DNA of 64,000 nt from Paracraurococcus ruber (lineage in GTDB: Bacteria; Pseudomonadota; Alphaproteobacteria; Acetobacterales; Acetobacteraceae), in assembly GCF_004353985.1 (NCBI RefSeq), contig NZ_SMOA01000005.1:1-64000 (forward strand), written 5' to 3'. The first letter of the stretch is position 1. Every line of letters starts with the position of its first letter. A program made the position numbers and the translations under genes. This document shows, one piece after another, positions 60,629 to 64,000 of this stretch. The notes beneath the pieces were generated by a model, which saw nothing but the letters and a program-made list of their open reading frames with translations, ran no database searches and was not told the origin of the DNA.

Positions 60629-61662
60629 GCCCCGGACGGATCACGGCGGTCATCGCCATCGCCGAGGGATGCCTGGCTGTGAAACTCGGCGACGAGATCA
60701 GGCAAACGCTCTTCCAGGAAGGCGCAGAAGCCGGGCGCAACCTGCTCCACCGCCGTGATGCGGAGGCCGAGGTGATCCCGCTCCAGACGCAACAGGATTT
60801 CACCCGATGGTGCCCGCACCAGGGCCGGATCGCCGTGCTTCGCCTCCTCCGGTGATCGCCGCAGGGCCGCGATCACCATCTCGAACCGCCGATTGGTCGC
60901 TGCGGCAAGGAAGGCCGGCTGCTCGATCAGGTGCCGGACGGTTTCGGGAGCACCATCCGCCTGAAGCAGGCCAGCCAGGACCAGCCATCGCGGACGCCCC
61001 GCCTTGGGTGCCGGCCCGATCGCCCGCACCACCCAGCGGGGAATGTCCCGGGCCACCGAGAGATAGCGCGACATTTCCGCCGGATGCGCCGAGAGAGCAG
61101 CCATCAGCGTCGGTCGATCGAAACCACGCGCTTCCAGTTCGGCCGCAAAGAGCGCTCGCTCGATGAAGGACAGGTTGCGGCGCTCCGCATTCTCCTTGCC
61201 CTGCGCCACAACCAGGTCGGTATCGGACATTGGCCGGACCATGGCGCGAACCGGCAAGCCAAGTTCTGCGGCCGCTGCCACACGACGATGGCCATATGCG
61301 ACCTGATACCGGCCCTTTGCCTCTGGATGCGGCCGCAGGAGGACGGGGACCTGCTGCCCTGAGATACGGATGCTTTCCACCAGCGTCCGGAACTCGGCAT
61401 CCCCGGTGCGGGCCACCCGGTCCTCGGCGAAGGACGGATCGACGAGCGCGGGATCGACGTCCAAGACCAGCTGGCCGTTCGCTGCCTGGCGCTCCAGCGC
61501 CTCTGCCTTGCGGGCATCCTGGGCCAACCGGTCGAGGTCGAGGCCCATGGCGCGGACCGCGCCGGACCCAACCCGCCGCTCCGACATCACGGGCGGCGCC
61601 GGCGGGTCTTCGGTTGCCGCAGTGGATGTGAGCAAGGCGCGCAACATGTCTTTCCGCTTCAT
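60625..61662 (-). CDS. parB: Plasmid partition protein ParB (RepB-like)
   Basis: A 345-residue ParB/RepB family protein: LVESIRISGQQVPVLLRPHP, GRYQVAYGHRRVAAAAELGL, VVAQGKENAERRNLSFIERA, FDRPTLMAALSAHPAEMSRY. It would bind parS and load ParA-driven segregation. The N-terminus (KRKDMLRALLTSTAA) is typical of RepB proteins of repABC replicons. Its start overlaps the parA stop by four bases (ATGA). No repC follows; replication is instead served by the convergent repA. Confidence 0.93.
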   Translation of the reverse strand: MKRKDMLRALLTSTAATEDPPAPPVMSERRVGSGAVRAMGLDLDRLAQDARKAEALERQAANGQLVLDVDPALVDPSFAEDRVARTGDAEFRTLVESIRISGQQVPVLLRPHPEAKGRYQVAYGHRRVAAAAELGLPVRAMVRPMSDTDLVVAQGKENAERRNLSFIERALFAAELEARGFDRPTLMAALSAHPAEMSRYLSVARDIPRWVVRAIGPAPKAGRPRWLVLAGLLQADGAPETVRHLIEQPAFLAAATNRRFEMVIAALRRSPEEAKHGDPALVRAPSGEILLRLERDHLGLRITAVEQVAPGFCAFLEERLPDLVAEFHSQASLGDGDDRRDPSGA

Positions 61663-62879
61663 GCCGAGCGTCCCCAGGCCTGCAGGATCAGTTGCTCGAT
61701 CTCCCGATTGACGGCGTCCAGCGCCTCGAGCGCGCGGCCGTAGCTGCCGCGCGACCCAAGCTGGCGTCCGATTTCGTACAGCGTCTGCTTGGTCAGGCCG
61801 GCATCGGATACCGCGGTTGATTTGAGCATGGCGTTGGTCAGGACACGCTCACCAAACAGGGTGCGAAGGAAGCCGACCACCTGGGTCTGTGGCCCGTCCT
61901 GCGGTTCGTACCGTGTCACCAGGTAGCGCAGGAAACGGTAGTCCAGGGTGCCGCCCGCCTGGCGGACCACTTCGAGCAGGTCGGACGCCATGAACAGGAA
62001 CTGCCCCATGCTGGCGACATCGAGCATCTGCGGATGCACCGTGACGATGACGCCCGTGGCCGCGCAGAGGGCGCCGAGGGTCAGGAAGCCAAGTTGCGGC
62101 GGACAATCAATGACGACGACATCGTAGTCGCTTTCGACACTCGCCAGCACCTGGCCAAGGCGGGCAAAGAACAGGCTGCCGTCGCCGCGCTCCCTGCGCG
62201 CAAGAAGGCGGGGCGTGTCGTGCTCGAATTCCTGCAGTTCGAGATTCGCCGGAACGAGATCGAGGCCGTCGAAATAGGTGGTGCGGATCACCTCCCGCAA
62301 CGGACGCCGCAACTCGTCGTAGCGAAGGGCGGCGTAGAGGGTCTCGTTCTCTCCCAGGTCCGTCTCCGGTTGCAGACCGAACAGGGCGGAGAGGCTCGAC
62401 TGTGGATCGAGATCGATGGCGAGGACGCGATAGCCATGGAGGGCGAGATACTGCGCAAGATGCGCGGTCGTCGTGGTCTTGCCGGACCCGCCCTTGAAGT
62501 TGGTCACCGCAATGACCTGCAGCGGGTCGCGGGTTTGCCGACAGGGTGAATAGCTGCGTCGCTCCGAGGACGAGAGATGCCGCCGAAGCTCGTTCACCTG
62601 CTCCAGCGAGTAGGATCGGCGGCCACCGGGGGCGATTTCAGGCTGCGGACCCTGGCCGGCCAGGGAGAGCTGCCGCAGATAGGCATCCGTGACGCCGATC
62701 AGGGAGGCGGCTTCGCCGCTCGAGAAGCGGCGCAGGCTTTTCGTCGAGCGCGGTGGGAAGAGCTTTGCACGGAGCGATGTCAAATGGCTGCTCAGCAGCT
62801 GTGCATCCGCACGGATGGCCTCATCGACCGTACTTGCCTCCGGCCCTTCCGATACGGACGTCTGCAAATCGCCGCTCAT
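61659..62879 (-). CDS. parA: Plasmid partition ATPase ParA (RepA of repABC type)
   Basis: The 406-residue ATPase has an N-terminal DNA-binding extension (SLRRFSSGEAASLIGVTDAY, LRQLSLAGQGPQPEIAPGGR) typical of repABC partition ATPases. The deviant Walker A motif is TNFKGGSGKTTTTAHLAQYL, followed by LAIDLDPQSSLSALFGLQPE and DVVVIDCPPQLGFLTLGALC. It would represses its own promoter and segregates the replicon. Upstream lies the parS palindrome. Confidence 0.95.
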   Translation of the reverse strand: MSGDLQTSVSEGPEASTVDEAIRADAQLLSSHLTSLRAKLFPPRSTKSLRRFSSGEAASLIGVTDAYLRQLSLAGQGPQPEIAPGGRRSYSLEQVNELRRHLSSSERRSYSPCRQTRDPLQVIAVTNFKGGSGKTTTTAHLAQYLALHGYRVLAIDLDPQSSLSALFGLQPETDLGENETLYAALRYDELRRPLREVIRTTYFDGLDLVPANLELQEFEHDTPRLLARRERGDGSLFFARLGQVLASVESDYDVVVIDCPPQLGFLTLGALCAATGVIVTVHPQMLDVASMGQFLFMASDLLEVVRQAGGTLDYRFLRYLVTRYEPQDGPQTQVVGFLRTLFGERVLTNAMLKSTAVSDAGLTKQTLYEIGRQLGSRGSYGRALEALDAVNREIEQLILQAWGRSA

Positions 62880-62983
62880 CTACGGATTCGCCCCGTGGCT
62901 ACGCGGCAATACCGTAGGAGACCGGCGGGCCGAGGTGCAACTCCCTGAGGTTCTGCGCCGATAGCAGCCTGTCGGGAGATCGC

Positions 62984-63035
62984 GTTGACAGCTGGCAATC
63001 GGATTGATGGCCCAGGGGCGTTGACAGCTGTCAAC
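62984..63035. promoter_or_regulatory. parS centromere sites upstream of parA
   Basis: GTTGACAGCTGTCAAC (63020-63035) is a perfect 16-bp palindrome, extended by GC on each side to 20 bp. A second, imperfect copy GTTGACAGCTGGCAAT lies at 62984-62999. The sequence fits the parS consensus of alphaproteobacterial repABC plasmids (GTT, central GC, AAC). The position, about 105-160 bp upstream of parA, supports a ParB-binding centromere with a possible role in parAB control. Confidence 0.82.
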
Positions 63036-63151
63036 GCGACCGAGGTCCTGCCGCCCCTGCCTCCGGTCCCGGTCAATCGGCTTCGTGGTGGATCTTCAGG
63101 CCAGCGGGGGTTGGGCGTACAGCTCTGCGCCGCGTCTCGACGGGCTTCCTT

Positions 63152-63832
63152 TCAGGCGGCGAGGCACAGCCGGTAGCAGCCGCGTTGGGCGTCGAGACCA
63201 TGCGGAACCACATGTTCAAGGCTGATGGTCGCATCGCGGTCGCCGAGGCATTCGAACCAGGCGCGCTGCTCCCCGCGCCCTGGCGTCGCGGAGTAGGCCA
63301 GTTCGGCACGGACGGACAGGCTGTCTCTCTCGTGGTCCACGATGCGGCTCAGATAATGCTCCAGCCCGTCATCCGTCAGCAGGTCCGATGCGCTGACGAA
63401 GGCGACCTGCAGGCTGCGCTCCGCGGGAACGTCGGATGACGTCATGGCGAAGCCGTGGAAGGGCTTGCCCAGCACGGACTTGTTCGAGATCAGGAAGCGG
63501 GTCGGCTCCCGCGCCGTCGCATCGCTGCGCGTGACATGATTGATGCCGACGGAGAAACGGCCGGCGCGAAAGGCATATGTCTTCGCCGAAGCATGCGCAT
63601 TATCGGTCGCAGCCAGGAGATCGGCGATCCGCACGGTCTGCACGGTCATGAATGGCAGCCCGGCCAGGGAGCCTTCGATGCCAAAGACGCCCTGGTCGTC
63701 GCCCGCCGAGATCACGCCCGTGGTGGTCAGGCGGAGCGCACCGTCGCGCGCCGCATGGCACCGCGTCTCGATATGCAGAAGCTCGAGGAAACGGGTGAGT
63801 CCTCGCAGGGATTGGCGCAGAAACTCACTCAT
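63152..63832 (-). CDS. Uncharacterised 226-residue protein next to the partition locus
   Basis: A soluble protein that I cannot assign. It begins MSEFLRQSLRGLTRFLELLH and contains GVISAGDDQGVFGIEGSLAG, LPFMTVQTVRIADLLAATDN, RFSVGINHVTRSDATAREPT and SLQVAFVSASDLLTDDGLEH. There is no signal peptide or membrane helix. It is encoded on the same strand as parAB, upstream of parS. Confidence 0.65.
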   Translation of the reverse strand: MSEFLRQSLRGLTRFLELLHIETRCHAARDGALRLTTTGVISAGDDQGVFGIEGSLAGLPFMTVQTVRIADLLAATDNAHASAKTYAFRAGRFSVGINHVTRSDATAREPTRFLISNKSVLGKPFHGFAMTSSDVPAERSLQVAFVSASDLLTDDGLEHYLSRIVDHERDSLSVRAELAYSATPGRGEQRAWFECLGDRDATISLEHVVPHGLDAQRGCYRLCLAA

Positions 63833-64000
63833 CGGGACTTTCCCTGGATGCCGCTCGCCCGCCGAATACTATTGCCGCAGGGTGGGGCGGGACCCCGATG
63901 GTGCCTCTACTTGACCTGGCGCCCGGGGACGGCGCGGGGCGTCGCCCGCCAGCCGCAAGGGATGGCCGGGCCTGTTTTCATGGGCAGGGCCGACGCTTGA

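Noticed and set aside
1-64000. tRNA, rRNA, riboswitch or CRISPR array
   Set aside because: I saw no cloverleaf-like genes, rRNA segments, conserved riboswitch leaders or regularly spaced repeats; the only spaced repeats are the iterons.

Overview
The window is about 70% GC with GC-rich third codon positions. It carries alphaproteobacterial families: MinCDE, a RepA initiator with repABC-style ParA/ParB, many Bug-type binding proteins and EAL-GGDEF proteins. I read it as part of a large plasmid or chromid of an Acetobacteraceae-like (Roseomonas-type) alphaproteobacterium. The genus is inference. The extrachromosomal nature rests on the origin and partition locus at 58.7-63.1 kb. I saw no rRNA, tRNA or CRISPR array.

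Layout. 0-12.8 kb holds motility and envelope genes: motA with a coupled exported protein, a lytic transglycosylase, a CHASE3-like membrane protein, two coupled unknown genes, minCDE with a coupled small membrane protein, a large GGDEF-EAL protein and a stand-alone rod-binding protein. 13.3-15.5 kb is insertion-sequence territory: an intact ISL3-family element with an 8-bp target duplication next to a frameshifted IS66 transposase remnant. 15.8-24.7 kb is rich in c-di-GMP proteins (two more GGDEF-EAL proteins, one degenerate GGDEF, one EAL scrap), with a GAF protein and an RlpA-like protein. 24.9-34.0 kb is chemotaxis: a minus-strand receptor facing a compact STAS-cheY-cheA-cheW-mcp-cheW-cheR-cheB operon. 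34.5-37.7 kb has hydroxypyruvate isomerase and a reductase-racemase fusion, facing an XRE-cupin regulator across a palindromic operator. 38.2-51.8 kb is a long, translationally coupled organosulfur operon with two ABC cassettes, three SsuA-like and two Bug-type binding proteins, two flavin enzymes, OsmC and an O-acetylhomoserine sulfhydrylase. 51.8-56.3 kb is mostly decayed DNA with an IS3 scrap and a few small genes. 56.3-58.7 kb has a cupin, a MarR regulator and a third Bug protein. 58.7-63.8 kb is the replicon core: iterons, repA, convergent parB-parA and parS.

The most unusual signal is a motif, TGCGAAAAA/TTTTTCGCA. It occurs seven times in the first 17.8 kb, and I found no exact copy elsewhere in the window. 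It lies upstream of the CHASE3 gene, minC, the rod-binding gene and a GGDEF-EAL gene, where it forms a perfect 10+4+10 inverted repeat. Shorter variants lie near motA and the unknown pair at 4.2 kb. This suggests one regulator controls motility, Min and c-di-GMP genes here.
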